From CALZJC01 sp041574955 (GTDB lineage: Bacteria > Acidobacteriota > Thermoanaerobaculia > Multivoradales > JAHEKO01): a stretch of 25,886 nt of DNA. The position numbers were made by a program, and so were the translations under genes. A model generated the notes under the pieces. It did no database searches and was not told the DNA's origin. It saw only the letters and a program-made list of their open reading frames with translations. Positions 1 to 7,432 of the stretch are shown in pieces. The stretch is taken from assembly GCA_041574955.1 (NCBI GenBank), contig JBFGNS010000053.1, positions 1-25,886 of the forward strand. The letters run 5' to 3'. Within the stretch, counting starts at the first letter, position 1. Each line of letters begins with the position of its first letter.

Positions 1-70
1 CCCCATCCAGGTACTCGCTAACCCGTGCCTCGAACTCCTCGCAGGTGATCGGCTTGGTCTCTTCGGTCAT
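1..70 (-). CDS. Anti-sigma factor, zinc-finger type, N-terminal fragment (cut by window edge)
   Basis: Only the first 23 codons lie in the window. The ATG at 70-68 overlaps the TGA of the upstream sigma-factor gene in an ATGA junction, so the two are probably translationally coupled. The visible peptide begins MTEETKPITCEEFEARVSEY and continues LDG. A Cys near residue 10 followed by an E-x-x-x-x-V-S-E-Y-L-D-G block is the usual start of small zf-HC2-type putative zinc-finger proteins encoded directly after ECF sigma genes. In that family the protein binds its partner sigma and holds it inactive until a signal arrives. The diagnostic HxxxCxxC motif and any membrane segment would lie beyond the edge, so the assignment rests on position and the first residues only. 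Confidence 0.6.
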   Translation of the reverse strand, partial: MTEETKPITCEEFEARVSEYLDG

Positions 71-747
71 CTTCGTGGTTGCTCGTTCAGGTAGGGCCTG
101 AGGACCTCGCGGAGCTTCATGCGGGCTCGGTGAAGGAGGACCCGTTGGTTCTCGGGTGTTATCTCGAGTAGCTCGCAGACCTCTGAGGAGTCCCAGCCCT
201 GGACGTCTCGTAGAGTTACGACCAGCTGCTGTTTCTCGGGTAGTCGACGGAGTGCGCGTTCGAGCAGGTGTCGTACCTCGGCGGTCAGCACGCGCTGCTC
301 GGGGGTGCGGCGCTCGAAGCCACCCGAAGCCCACGGGTTGTCACCCACGGCACCTGCTCGCGGTGTAGCGGCGGCGGACGGCCGACCGGAGCTCTTGCCG
401 GTCGGCACGGCATCGCGCACGATCGCCACCGCCCGGTGCTCCTTCTTGCCGCGGTTGATGGCCCGGTTGACCAGGATCCGGAAGGTCCAGGTCTTGAGCG
501 AGCTGCGACCGCGGAAGCGGCCGAGCTGCTGCATGAAGTGGAGCCAGGTCTCCTGGGCGACCTCTTCGGCGACCGATCGCCGGCGCACATAGTTCAAGGC
601 CACGCGGACCATCGAGGGGTGCCAGGCGCGGAACAAGCCTAGAAACGCCTGCTGGTCGCCCTCACGCAGGCGGTTCAAGAGCCTGGCCTCCCGCCGCTGG
701 GCGGCAGTCCGTTTGGCCCCGGTTGTATGCGCGCTCGGCTCGGTCAC
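67..747 (-). CDS. ECF-type RNA polymerase sigma factor (sigma-70 family)
   Basis: This is a 226-residue protein with the two-domain layout of extracytoplasmic-function sigma factors. Region 2 covers about residues 25-104, including AEEVAQETWLHFMQQ and the FRGRSSLKTWTFRILVNRA stretch that in the family contacts core polymerase and the -10 element. Region 4 covers about 153-215 (RALRRLPEKQQLVVTLRDVQ, then a helix-turn-helix around 185-212) and recognises the -35. The linker at about 105-150 is longer than usual and rich in Ala, Gly and Pro. The start is GTG at 747 with no clear Shine-Dalgarno, so the N-terminus is uncertain; the first 24 residues are not conserved sigma sequence. The gene overlaps the anti-sigma start by 4 bp. 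A GGAACCTGTTACAAC element at 793-779 lies 32 bp upstream and could be an autoregulated promoter. Confidence 0.92.
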   Translation of the reverse strand: MTEPSAHTTGAKRTAAQRREARLLNRLREGDQQAFLGLFRAWHPSMVRVALNYVRRRSVAEEVAQETWLHFMQQLGRFRGRSSLKTWTFRILVNRAINRGKKEHRAVAIVRDAVPTGKSSGRPSAAATPRAGAVGDNPWASGGFERRTPEQRVLTAEVRHLLERALRRLPEKQQLVVTLRDVQGWDSSEVCELLEITPENQRVLLHRARMKLREVLRPYLNEQPRR

Positions 748-778
748 CTGCGACGGTAACCCGACCGGCCCCGGTCGC

Positions 779-793
779 GTTGTAACAGGTTCC
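779..793 (-). promoter_or_regulatory. Possible ECF-type promoter element upstream of the sigma gene
   Basis: On the minus strand the sequence reads GGAACCTGTTACAAC. GGAACC is the common -35 core of ECF sigma promoters, and autoregulation of sigma/anti-sigma operons is frequent. A related GAACCGTTACAC occurs at 979-990 on the plus strand. No convincing -10 partner was identified, so this is a suggestion. Confidence 0.3.
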
Positions 794-978
794 GGCTGGA
801 GTCACAAGGTTGACTGGGGACAGCTGCTCCGGCGACGGCCACGCGGTCCTTTCTGCTGCACTCAGCGGTCTCGTTACGGTTTGGCGCATCGAGTCGTCGC
901 CCTGCGGCGCTCGAGGCCCGGCGGGCCCTGGGCTGGGGCGGTTCTCCAGACTCGGTGGTTTGGTCAACCGGGAACGGC

Positions 979-990
979 GAACCGTTACAC
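979..990 (+). promoter_or_regulatory. Second GAACC-GTTACA motif, facing the CRTAC1-like gene
   Basis: The plus strand reads GAACCGTTACAC, which matches the minus-strand motif at 793-779 apart from one inserted T. It lies 131 bp upstream of the GTG of the lipoprotein gene. If both are sites of the local ECF sigma, the lipoprotein/TPR pair may belong to its regulon. This is inference from two matching sites. Confidence 0.25.
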
Positions 991-1102
991 TCCGAGTGAG
1001 CCCCGGGACCCAGACCGCCCACCCGAGGGCGCGCACCCGATTGGCCCGGGCCGTTCAGGTCTCAACCCACCGCGCCGGCTCCGGCCGGCCCCCAACCGCT
1101 GA

Positions 1103-1108
1103 TAGCAT
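1103..1108 (+). promoter_or_regulatory. TAGCAT -10-like element before the CRTAC1-like gene
   Basis: TAGCAT lies 12 bp upstream of the GTG start. It matches the TANNNT spacing seen at other gene starts in this window. No good -35 is visible, and transcription from it would give a nearly leaderless message. Confidence 0.3.
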
Positions 1109-1120
1109 CTCGCGTTCGCC

Positions 1121-2902
1121 GTGACGCGCTCGCCCGACAGAGTTCGGCTCCTCGCCACGCTGCTGTCCGTCGGCCTACTCGTCGCGGCGTGCCGGGAGCG
1201 CCCCGCCCCCGTCCGCACGGACGCGTCGGCGAGCGGCCCGGAGACGCTGTTCGAGGAGATGACGCAGGAGGTCGGGCTCGATTTTCGCCACGACTCGGGC
1301 GTCGACAGCAGCTACTTCCTGCCCGAGCATGTCGGCTCTGGGGGCGCCCTGTTCGATTACGACGGCGACGGCGACCTCGACCTGTACCTGGTCAACAGCG
1401 GGCCGCACGCCGGGAGCCAAGGCTCACCCGCATCGGCCAACCGGCTCTTCCGGCAGGACGGCGGCGGCAGGCTGGTCGACAGAACCGGGGAGTCGCGCAC
1501 CGGCGATCGCGGCTACGGCATGGGAGCCGCGGTCGGAGACTACGACGGCGACGGCGACCTCGACCTGTTCGTCACCAACCTCGGCCGCGATCGGCTGCTG
1601 CGCAACGAGGGCGACGGCAGGTTCACCGACCGCTCGGACGAGGCCGGCTTCTCCGAGGAAGCCTGGTCGACCTCGGCCTGCTTTCTGGACTACGACCGGG
1701 ACCGGGACCTCGACCTCTTCGTGGTCACCTACCTCGAGCACGATCCCCCGAAACGGTGCACCGACCGCGCCGGCCGGCTAGAGTACTGCGGTCCGCTGGC
1801 CTATCCCGGCCAGCCCGACCTGCTCTACCGAAACGACGGCGGGCGTTTCACCGACGCCTCTCGGCAAGCCGGCATCGCCGGCCGCCTCAACCGCGGCCTC
1901 GGCGTGGCCTGTCTGGACCTGAACGGCGACCATCTCATCGACATCTATGTCGCCAACGACGGCGAGGCCAACGAGCTGTGGATCAACGACGCCGGCGGGG
2001 GCTTCGAGGACCGGAGCCTGCTGATGGGCGCCGCGCTCAACGCGATGGGAAAGCCCGAGGCCAGCATGGGCGTGGCACTGGGTGACGTCGACGGCGATCT
2101 GCGCCCGGATCTGTTGCTGGCCCACCTCGATCGCGAGACCAACACGCTGTATCTGAACCGGGGCGAGGGTGGCTTCGACGACGCCACGGCCAGCTCCGGG
2201 CTCGGCCCCGACAGCCTGCCCTACACCGGCTTCGGCGCGGGCTTCTTCGACTACGATCTCGACGGCGGCCTCGACCTGCTGGTGGTCAACGGCAGGGTGA
2301 CGCGCCGTGAGATTCCTCTTCCGAACGCCAACGGCAACGGGCCGAGCAGTGAGACCGGAGGCCCCGACAGCTACTGGCGCGACTACGCCGAACCGAACCT
2401 GCTGTTCCGGCGCGAGGGCTCCGGCTACCGCAACGTCTCCGACCGGGCCGGGCGCCTGTGCTCTCTGCGCGAGGTCAGCCGCGGTCTGGCCTTCGGTGAT
2501 CTCGACCTGGACGGCGACCCCGACGTGCTAACCACGCAATGCAACGGCCCGGCCCGGCTCTTCCGGAACGTCGCTCCACGCAGCGGGAGCTGGCTGGCCG
2601 TCGCCGCGGCACCGGGCACGGCAAGCGGCATGCTCGCCGCCGCGCGCCTGTACGTCAGCGCGGCGGGTGCCACTCGGCTCGCTCTCGCCGCCTCGGCCTA
2701 CAGCTATCTCACCGCCGGCCAGCCGCGGGCCCTCGTCGGGCTCGGTCCGGCCTCGAGGATCGATCAGCTCGAGCTGCGCTGGCCCGACGGCACCCGCACC
2801 GGCCTGCGCGACCTGCCGGCCGACAGGGCCGTGCTGGTGGTACCCGGGACCGGCTACATCGAACGCGTGTCGGCGCGACCGGGTGCGGGGAGCTCGAGCT
2901 GA
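1121..2902 (+). CDS. CRTAC1-like lipoprotein: FG-GAP/VCBS repeats with C-terminal ASPIC/UnbV domain
   Basis: This 593-residue protein carries a lipoprotein signal ending LLVAAC, so Cys24 is the likely lipidation site and the mature protein would sit on the outside of a membrane. From about residue 60 to 480 it has at least seven FG-GAP/VCBS blades with the calcium-loop signature DxDxDGDxD, for example FDYDGDGDLDLYLVNSG, GDYDGDGDLDLFVTNLG and FGDLDLDGDPDVL, the pattern of a beta-propeller. The last 100 residues form an ASPIC/UnbV domain (GLGPASRIDQLELRWPDGTR). Such proteins are abundant in Acidobacteriota and Planctomycetes; no enzymatic activity is established, and a surface binding or scaffold role is usually inferred. 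It starts at GTG 1121, 12 bp after a TAGCAT element. Its TGA overlaps the probable start of the TPR gene that follows. Confidence 0.9.
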   Translation: MTRSPDRVRLLATLLSVGLLVAACRERPAPVRTDASASGPETLFEEMTQEVGLDFRHDSGVDSSYFLPEHVGSGGALFDYDGDGDLDLYLVNSGPHAGSQGSPASANRLFRQDGGGRLVDRTGESRTGDRGYGMGAAVGDYDGDGDLDLFVTNLGRDRLLRNEGDGRFTDRSDEAGFSEEAWSTSACFLDYDRDRDLDLFVVTYLEHDPPKRCTDRAGRLEYCGPLAYPGQPDLLYRNDGGRFTDASRQAGIAGRLNRGLGVACLDLNGDHLIDIYVANDGEANELWINDAGGGFEDRSLLMGAALNAMGKPEASMGVALGDVDGDLRPDLLLAHLDRETNTLYLNRGEGGFDDATASSGLGPDSLPYTGFGAGFFDYDLDGGLDLLVVNGRVTRREIPLPNANGNGPSSETGGPDSYWRDYAEPNLLFRREGSGYRNVSDRAGRLCSLREVSRGLAFGDLDLDGDPDVLTTQCNGPARLFRNVAPRSGSWLAVAAAPGTASGMLAAARLYVSAAGATRLALAASAYSYLTAGQPRALVGLGPASRIDQLELRWPDGTRTGLRDLPADRAVLVVPGTGYIERVSARPGAGSSS

Positions 2903-4605
2903 GCCGCCGCCGACCGAGCCGAGCGTCCGGGCTCCTGACGGGGATCTTCCTCGCGGTGGCCTGCGGCGCCCCTGCGCCGGAGCCGCCGGCGGTAGACACC
3001 GCGCCCATGGAGCCGCAGGTGGCGGCGCGGATCGAGGCGACGCGACAGGCCGTCGAGCGTGACCGGGAGAGCCCCTCGCGCTGGGGCCAGCTGGGGCAGG
3101 TGCTGCACGCCCACGCCCTGAACCAGGCAGCAGTCACCTGCTACCGCCAGGCCTCCGCGCTCGACCCCGACGACTACCGCTGGCCCTACCTGGCGGCCGA
3201 GGCGCTCGCCGCAGTACGACCCGAGGAAGCCCTCGCCCATTTCGCCGAGGCCGAAAGGCTGGCGCCCTCCAACCCGGCCTTCTACATCGCCTTCGGCGAC
3301 GCCCTGGCGGCGGCGGGCCGCAACGAGGACGCCGCCCGGCGCTACAGCGAGGCGCGGCGCCTGGCGCCCGCTTCGTCGCACGCCCTCCTGGGTCTCGCCC
3401 GGCTCGCCGTGGCCGCCGGCCGACTCACCGAGGCCCGTGACCTGCTCGGCCAGGCGGTGGCCGCGGCACCCCACCACGGCGAGCTGCACGTGCTCTCGGC
3501 GCAGGTCTACAGCCGGCTGGGCGACACCGAGGCGGCATTGCGCGCCGAGCGCCGTGCAGCCGCCTACCCCGACCCCACACGCCCCCAGGACCCGGTGATC
3601 GAGGCCATGATGAGCGAGGCCGTGAGCTCGCGCTCATTCACCCAGCGCGGGCTGCGCAGCGCCTCCCGGGGCGACTTCGCCGCGGCCGAGAAGGCGTTTC
3701 GCCGGGTGCTGGAGATCCGGCCCGGCAACGCGCGTGACCACACCAACCTGGGCGGCGCGCTCACCCGCCAGGGCCGCTTCGACGAGGCCGCCGCGAGCTT
3801 CGGACGGGCGCTGGAGATCGACCCCAACGACACGGTGGCCCGCAACAACCTGGCGATGGCGCTCGCCGAGCTGGGCGACCGGGCTCGCGCGGTGGCGCTG
3901 CTCGAGGAGGCGGTCGCGATCGACCCGTCGTACGCCGAGGCGCACCGCAACCTGGGGCTGATACGGGCCGCGGACGGCGACCTCGAGGCGGCGGTGGCCG
4001 CCTACCGCGCCGCCCTGGCGGCCAACCCCGGGCTGGTGGCCGCCTACAACGACCTGGCCACCACGCTCGCCGCCCTGGACCGCACCAACGAGGCGATCGC
4101 GAGCTGGCGCCAGGCTCTCGAACTGGACGACTCGGACCTCGCCGCGCTCTACAACCTCAGCCTGGCCGAGGCGGCGAGGGGCAGACACGGCGAGGCGATC
4201 GCGCTGCTGCGCCGCGGCATGGAGCGGGCACCCAACAGCTCGCGGCTCGCCAGCCTGCTGGCGTGGGAGCTGGCTACCTCACCCGCGGCGCCGCCGGCGG
4301 ACGCTGCCGAGGCGGTGGCGCTGGCGCGACGCGTCCATTCGGCTTACCCCGACCGTGCCGAATCGGCCGATGTGCTGGCGGCGGCACTGGCGGCCAGCGG
4401 CGACTTCGAGGAGGCCACGCGGCTGGCACGGCAGGCCCTCGAGCAGGCGATCGAGGGGGGCGACACCGACCGCGCCAAGGCCCTCGGGCTTAGGCTCGAG
4501 CTCTACCGGCGCGGCCGGCCGTTCCGTCAGCCGGCGCCCGCCCGGCCCCCGGCGGCAGAGGCGGCCGGTCCCGAGTCCACTCGTCCGGATTCCACCAGCC
4601 GGTAG
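2899..4605 (+). CDS. TPR-repeat lipoprotein
   Basis: The reading frame is open far upstream, but that part shadows the preceding gene. The coding pattern starts at the overlap. A CTG at 2899, interlocked with the upstream TGA as CTGA, would give MSRRRPSRASGLLTGIFLAV-AC, a basic n-region, short hydrophobic core and Cys22 of a lipoprotein signal. The first ATG (3007) would delete this signal, so I prefer CTG, giving 568 residues, though the start is uncertain. The rest is tandem TPR helices from about residue 45 to 540, with clear 34-residue units such as AEKAFRRVLEIRPGNARDHT and AAASFGRALEIDPNDTVARN. TPR arrays bind partner proteins. The coupling suggests it works with the CRTAC1-like lipoprotein upstream. 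Its last 79 nt lie antisense to the end of the opposing CRTAC1-like gene. Confidence 0.85.
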   Translation: MSRRRPSRASGLLTGIFLAVACGAPAPEPPAVDTAPMEPQVAARIEATRQAVERDRESPSRWGQLGQVLHAHALNQAAVTCYRQASALDPDDYRWPYLAAEALAAVRPEEALAHFAEAERLAPSNPAFYIAFGDALAAAGRNEDAARRYSEARRLAPASSHALLGLARLAVAAGRLTEARDLLGQAVAAAPHHGELHVLSAQVYSRLGDTEAALRAERRAAAYPDPTRPQDPVIEAMMSEAVSSRSFTQRGLRSASRGDFAAAEKAFRRVLEIRPGNARDHTNLGGALTRQGRFDEAAASFGRALEIDPNDTVARNNLAMALAELGDRARAVALLEEAVAIDPSYAEAHRNLGLIRAADGDLEAAVAAYRAALAANPGLVAAYNDLATTLAALDRTNEAIASWRQALELDDSDLAALYNLSLAEAARGRHGEAIALLRRGMERAPNSSRLASLLAWELATSPAAPPADAAEAVALARRVHSAYPDRAESADVLAAALAASGDFEEATRLARQALEQAIEGGDTDRAKALGLRLELYRRGRPFRQPAPARPPAAEAAGPESTRPDSTSR

Positions 4606-6275
4606 AAACGGCCGGCTGCCAGGGCCGCCACGGCCTGCCGGCGCCCACTCGGCCAGCGCACCACTACCCTGCCGTTGCCAGCGGTGCCGAGGCCGAAGTG
4701 GAGGCGCGGATCGCTCGAGCTCTGGTAGCTCGACCCGGCCTTCTTCTCTTCGAGCTGGCGGCGGCCGGCGGCTGCCACCACGACCCGCGCCCCGATAGCG
4801 TCGCGGTTGGCGCCGGCCGCCGACACCAGGTCGACGCTCAGCCAGCCACCGCCCCGCCAGCCGTTGCGCAACAGGCGCGCCGGCTCGTTGTTGTAGGTAG
4901 CCAGCAGGTCGAGCCGGCCGTCGTGGTCGAAGTCGAGGCTGACGGTGCCGCGTCCGACACCGGGTACCGCGAGGTCGCCCACCCGCTCGGCCGGCAGCTC
5001 GGTGAAGCGGGCTCCGCCCTCGTTGAGAAACACCTGGCCCGGCTGGCGGAAGCTCTGGGCGTCGTCGGTCAACTCGATGTTGTCGATGACGTGCCCGTTG
5101 ACCACCACGATGTCCAGATCACCGTCGTTGTCGAGGTCGGCCAGGTCGGTGCCGAAGCCGACCGGGCGGAAGCTGCCCTCGAACAGTCCGGCTTCGCGAG
5201 TGCCGTAGTCGTAGTACTCGCCGGCCGCCAGGTAGAGCGCGTTGGTCTCGTTGTTGAGGTTGGTGACGAACAGGTCGAGCCGGCCATCGCCGTCGAGGTC
5301 GCCAGCATCGGTGCCCATGCCGGCCTCGGTCATGCCGTCCTCGTTGTAGCCGACGCCGGTCAGCAAGGCCACCTCCTCGAAGCCACGCCCGGAGAGGTTG
5401 TGGAACAGGAAGTTGGGCGTCGAGTCGTTGGCGACGTAGATCTCCGGCCAGCCGTCATCGAGCAGGTCGGCGGCCACCGCCCCGAGCCCCTTGCCGCTGG
5501 AGTCGACAAGGCCCCAGGCAGTGGTCGCGTCGGCGAACCGCCCACCGCCGAGGCCGCGGAAGGCGACGTCGGGCGCCATCGCGTAGACGTCGGGGTGGCA
5601 GTAGGAGACGATGCCCCGGCTCGGCCGGCCACAGTCGACGTGCTGCTCGCGGCTGAACTCGAGGTAGTTGACCACGTAGAGGTCGAGCCAGCCGTCGCGG
5701 TCGAAGTCGGCCAGCGCGGCGCTCGAGCCCCACAGCGGGCTGTCGATACCGGTCTCGCGCGTCACCTCGGTGAAGGTGCCGTCGCCGTTGTTGCGCAGTA
5801 GGGCGTCGGGACCGAAGTTGACGACATAGAGGTCGGCGTCGCCGTCGTTGTCGAGGTCACCGGCGACGGCGCCCATGCCGTAGCCGGGGTGGCCGGCGCC
5901 GCTCCGCTCGGTGACGTCCTCGAAGCTGCCGTCGCCCTGGTTGCGGAGCAGCCGGTTGACAACGGCCTTCCTTGCGCTCTCCCAGGGCAGAGGGCCCGAC
6001 TGCACGAGATAGAGGTCCATCCAGCCGTCACCGTCGTAGTCGAGGGCGGCGGCGCCCGAGCCCATGATCTCGGGCAGGTACTTGCGAGCGGTGGCTCCGT
6101 TGTCGTGGTCGAAGGCGACGCCGGCCCGACGCGAGACGTCGGCGTAGAGCACGGACGGCGCGGCCGTTCCGGCCGCCGGCTCGCCCCCCGTCTCCGGCTC
6201 CGGCTCGGGGCGCGAACAGCCGGCCAGAACCACCAGCACGAGGCAGGCCGTCCCCACCGACCGGCGAGCGCTCAT
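4527..6275 (-). CDS. CRTAC1-like lipoprotein (second copy): FG-GAP/VCBS repeats with ASPIC/UnbV domain
   Basis: This is a 582-residue paralogue of the gene at 1121-2902. It has a lipoprotein signal ending LVVLAGC (Cys20), followed by an acidic Pro/Glu/Gly-rich spacer and FG-GAP/VCBS blades (LDYDGDGWMDLYLVQSG, GDLDNDGDADLYVVNFG, ADFDRDGWLDLYVVNYLEF, GDLDGDGRLDLFVTNLNNET and others). A well-preserved ASPIC/UnbV domain follows near 470-570, with GSSYQSSSDPRLHFGLG and VVVRWPSGRRQ. The blade order and the position of the Cys pair in the central insert resemble the first copy, but the two genes are clearly diverged. The ATG at 6275 overlaps the TGA of the upstream TPR gene (ATGA), so they form one translation unit. 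The 3' end overlaps the opposing TPR gene by 79 nt. Confidence 0.92.
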   Translation of the reverse strand: MSARRSVGTACLVLVVLAGCSRPEPEPETGGEPAAGTAAPSVLYADVSRRAGVAFDHDNGATARKYLPEIMGSGAAALDYDGDGWMDLYLVQSGPLPWESARKAVVNRLLRNQGDGSFEDVTERSGAGHPGYGMGAVAGDLDNDGDADLYVVNFGPDALLRNNGDGTFTEVTRETGIDSPLWGSSAALADFDRDGWLDLYVVNYLEFSREQHVDCGRPSRGIVSYCHPDVYAMAPDVAFRGLGGGRFADATTAWGLVDSSGKGLGAVAADLLDDGWPEIYVANDSTPNFLFHNLSGRGFEEVALLTGVGYNEDGMTEAGMGTDAGDLDGDGRLDLFVTNLNNETNALYLAAGEYYDYGTREAGLFEGSFRPVGFGTDLADLDNDGDLDIVVVNGHVIDNIELTDDAQSFRQPGQVFLNEGGARFTELPAERVGDLAVPGVGRGTVSLDFDHDGRLDLLATYNNEPARLLRNGWRGGGWLSVDLVSAAGANRDAIGARVVVAAAGRRQLEEKKAGSSYQSSSDPRLHFGLGTAGNGRVVVRWPSGRRQAVAALAAGRFYRLVESGRVDSGPAASAAGGRAGAG

Positions 6276-7330
6276 CGCTCGCCGCCCTGCTGTGCGGCGA
6301 ACCGCTCGGCACGAGCCGCCTCCTCCGCCCGACCCAGCCGTCTGAGGGCGGCGGCCATCAGCTCGTAGGTCGGCGCGTGTCTCGGCGCGAGCGAGCGGGC
6401 GCCCAGCAGCTCGTCCAGCGCCTCCTGGGTGCGCCCGAGATCGAGCAGCGTGCGGGCCAGCTCGAGGCGTCCGGGCAGGTTGTCAGGGTTCCTCTTGACG
6501 GCGCGGGTGAGGAAGTCGGCACGGTCGGCCAGCTCGCTCTTCTCGCCAAACTCCTCCAGCCGAGCCCGAGCCGCTTGCGGCTCGCCGAGCCGCTGCAGCA
6601 CCCTGCCGAGGTTGTAGAGAGCTCCGACGTGGCCCGGCACCGCCCGCACCACCCGCTCCAGCTCCTGGCGCGCCAGCTCGCGGCGGCCGAGGCGATCCGC
6701 CGCCAGGCCGTTCAGGTACCGCGCCTCCACCAGCCCAGGGTCCAGCTCGAGCGCAGCCGACAGCGCCTCGGCCGCCGCCTGCCAGTCGCCGCGGTCGAAG
6801 CGAATGCGGCCCAGAGCCAGGTGCGCGGCGGCGTTGCCGGGCTCGGCCGCCAGGGAGGACGTCAGCTCGCGCTCGGCGAGCGACAGGTCACCGATGTTCA
6901 AGGCGCACATCGCCTTGGCGAACCGGTAGGCGGGCCGCGCGTCGAGCGCCAGGGCGCGATCCAGCTCGTCGATCGCCGCGCGGTTCTTCCCCTGCTCGAG
7001 CAGCGCCTTCGCCAGCGCGTGCCGCCATTCGGGCCGGTCCGGCTCGAAGTCGAGGGCGCGAGCGAAAGCCTCCGCCGCCTGTTCGAAGCGATAGAGCTCG
7101 AGCAGCGCAAAGCCGTGCAGATAGTGGCCCCTGGCACTGGGCGTGGTGGCCAGAACGCGGGCCAGAAAGGCGTCCGCTTCCCCGAACCGCCCCTGCCGGA
7201 TCAGCTGCTCTGCCTGGACGAGACCGGCCGACGCCTGGCCCCAGCCGGCCGAGGCCACCACCGCCACGAGGAAGGCAACGAGCAGGCCGCGCAGGGCTCG
7301 ACTCGGACGCTCGGACGGCTGGTGGCGCAT
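6272..7330 (-). CDS. Exported TPR-repeat protein
   Basis: This is a 352-residue protein starting at ATG 7330-7328. A longer frame exists but begins inside the terminator hairpin of the neighbouring operon, so it is rejected. The N-terminus (MRHQPSERPSRALRGLLVAF followed by LVAVVASAGWGQASA) is a standard Sec signal peptide, without a lipobox. From about residue 40 to the end it consists of TPR units, for example AAEAFARALDFEPDRPEWRH and AAEALSAALELDPGLVEARY. It is translationally coupled to the downstream CRTAC1-like lipoprotein, mirroring the first pair but with the order of genes reversed. The likely role is protein-protein contact outside the cytoplasmic membrane, with the lipoprotein as an obvious candidate partner. 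Only about 46 bp separate it from the upstream terminator, so its own promoter must be compact or read-through must occur. Confidence 0.87.
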   Translation of the reverse strand: MRHQPSERPSRALRGLLVAFLVAVVASAGWGQASAGLVQAEQLIRQGRFGEADAFLARVLATTPSARGHYLHGFALLELYRFEQAAEAFARALDFEPDRPEWRHALAKALLEQGKNRAAIDELDRALALDARPAYRFAKAMCALNIGDLSLAERELTSSLAAEPGNAAAHLALGRIRFDRGDWQAAAEALSAALELDPGLVEARYLNGLAADRLGRRELARQELERVVRAVPGHVGALYNLGRVLQRLGEPQAARARLEEFGEKSELADRADFLTRAVKRNPDNLPGRLELARTLLDLGRTQEALDELLGARSLAPRHAPTYELMAAALRRLGRAEEAARAERFAAQQGGER

Positions 7331-7376
7331 GGCGGCGCGTGAGCCTATCAACCGCGGCGCGTCCAGACCGGAACAC

Positions 7377-7409
7377 AAAGAAAAAGGCGGTGGGCCGCAG
7401 CCCACCGCC
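7377..7409 (-). terminator. Intrinsic terminator of the metalloprotease operon
   Basis: A perfect 10-bp stem (GGCGGTGGGC at 7386-7395, GCCCACCGCC at 7400-7409) closes a 4-nt loop. On the minus strand it is followed immediately by TTTTTCTTT (7385-7377). It lies 24 bp beyond the stop codon of the protease gene. This is the only strong rho-independent terminator in the window. Confidence 0.93.
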
Positions 7410-7432
7410 GAGTCACTGCAGAGGAAGACGTT

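Larger units (their letters stand above)
748..1120. other. Divergent intergenic region between sigma factor and CRTAC1-like lipoprotein
   Basis: This 373-bp stretch lies between divergently transcribed genes. Open frames here have no recognisable domain and no plausible ribosome-binding site. It holds two outward-facing motifs: GGAACCTGTTACAAC on the minus strand at 793-779, and GAACCGTTACAC on the plus strand at 979-990. It also holds a TAGCAT element at 1103-1108 just before the downstream GTG. No RNA gene or strong hairpin with a T-tract is visible. Confidence 0.5.

Noticed and set aside
4698..5801. Plus-strand open frame of 367 codons opposite the second CRTAC1-like gene
   Set aside because: It is a Val/Glu/Asp-rich reflection of the FG-GAP repeat codons, with no start signal or domain.
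7331..7405. Longer N-terminus (25 extra residues) for the exported TPR protein
   Set aside because: It begins inside the terminator hairpin of the adjacent operon and would bury the signal peptide.
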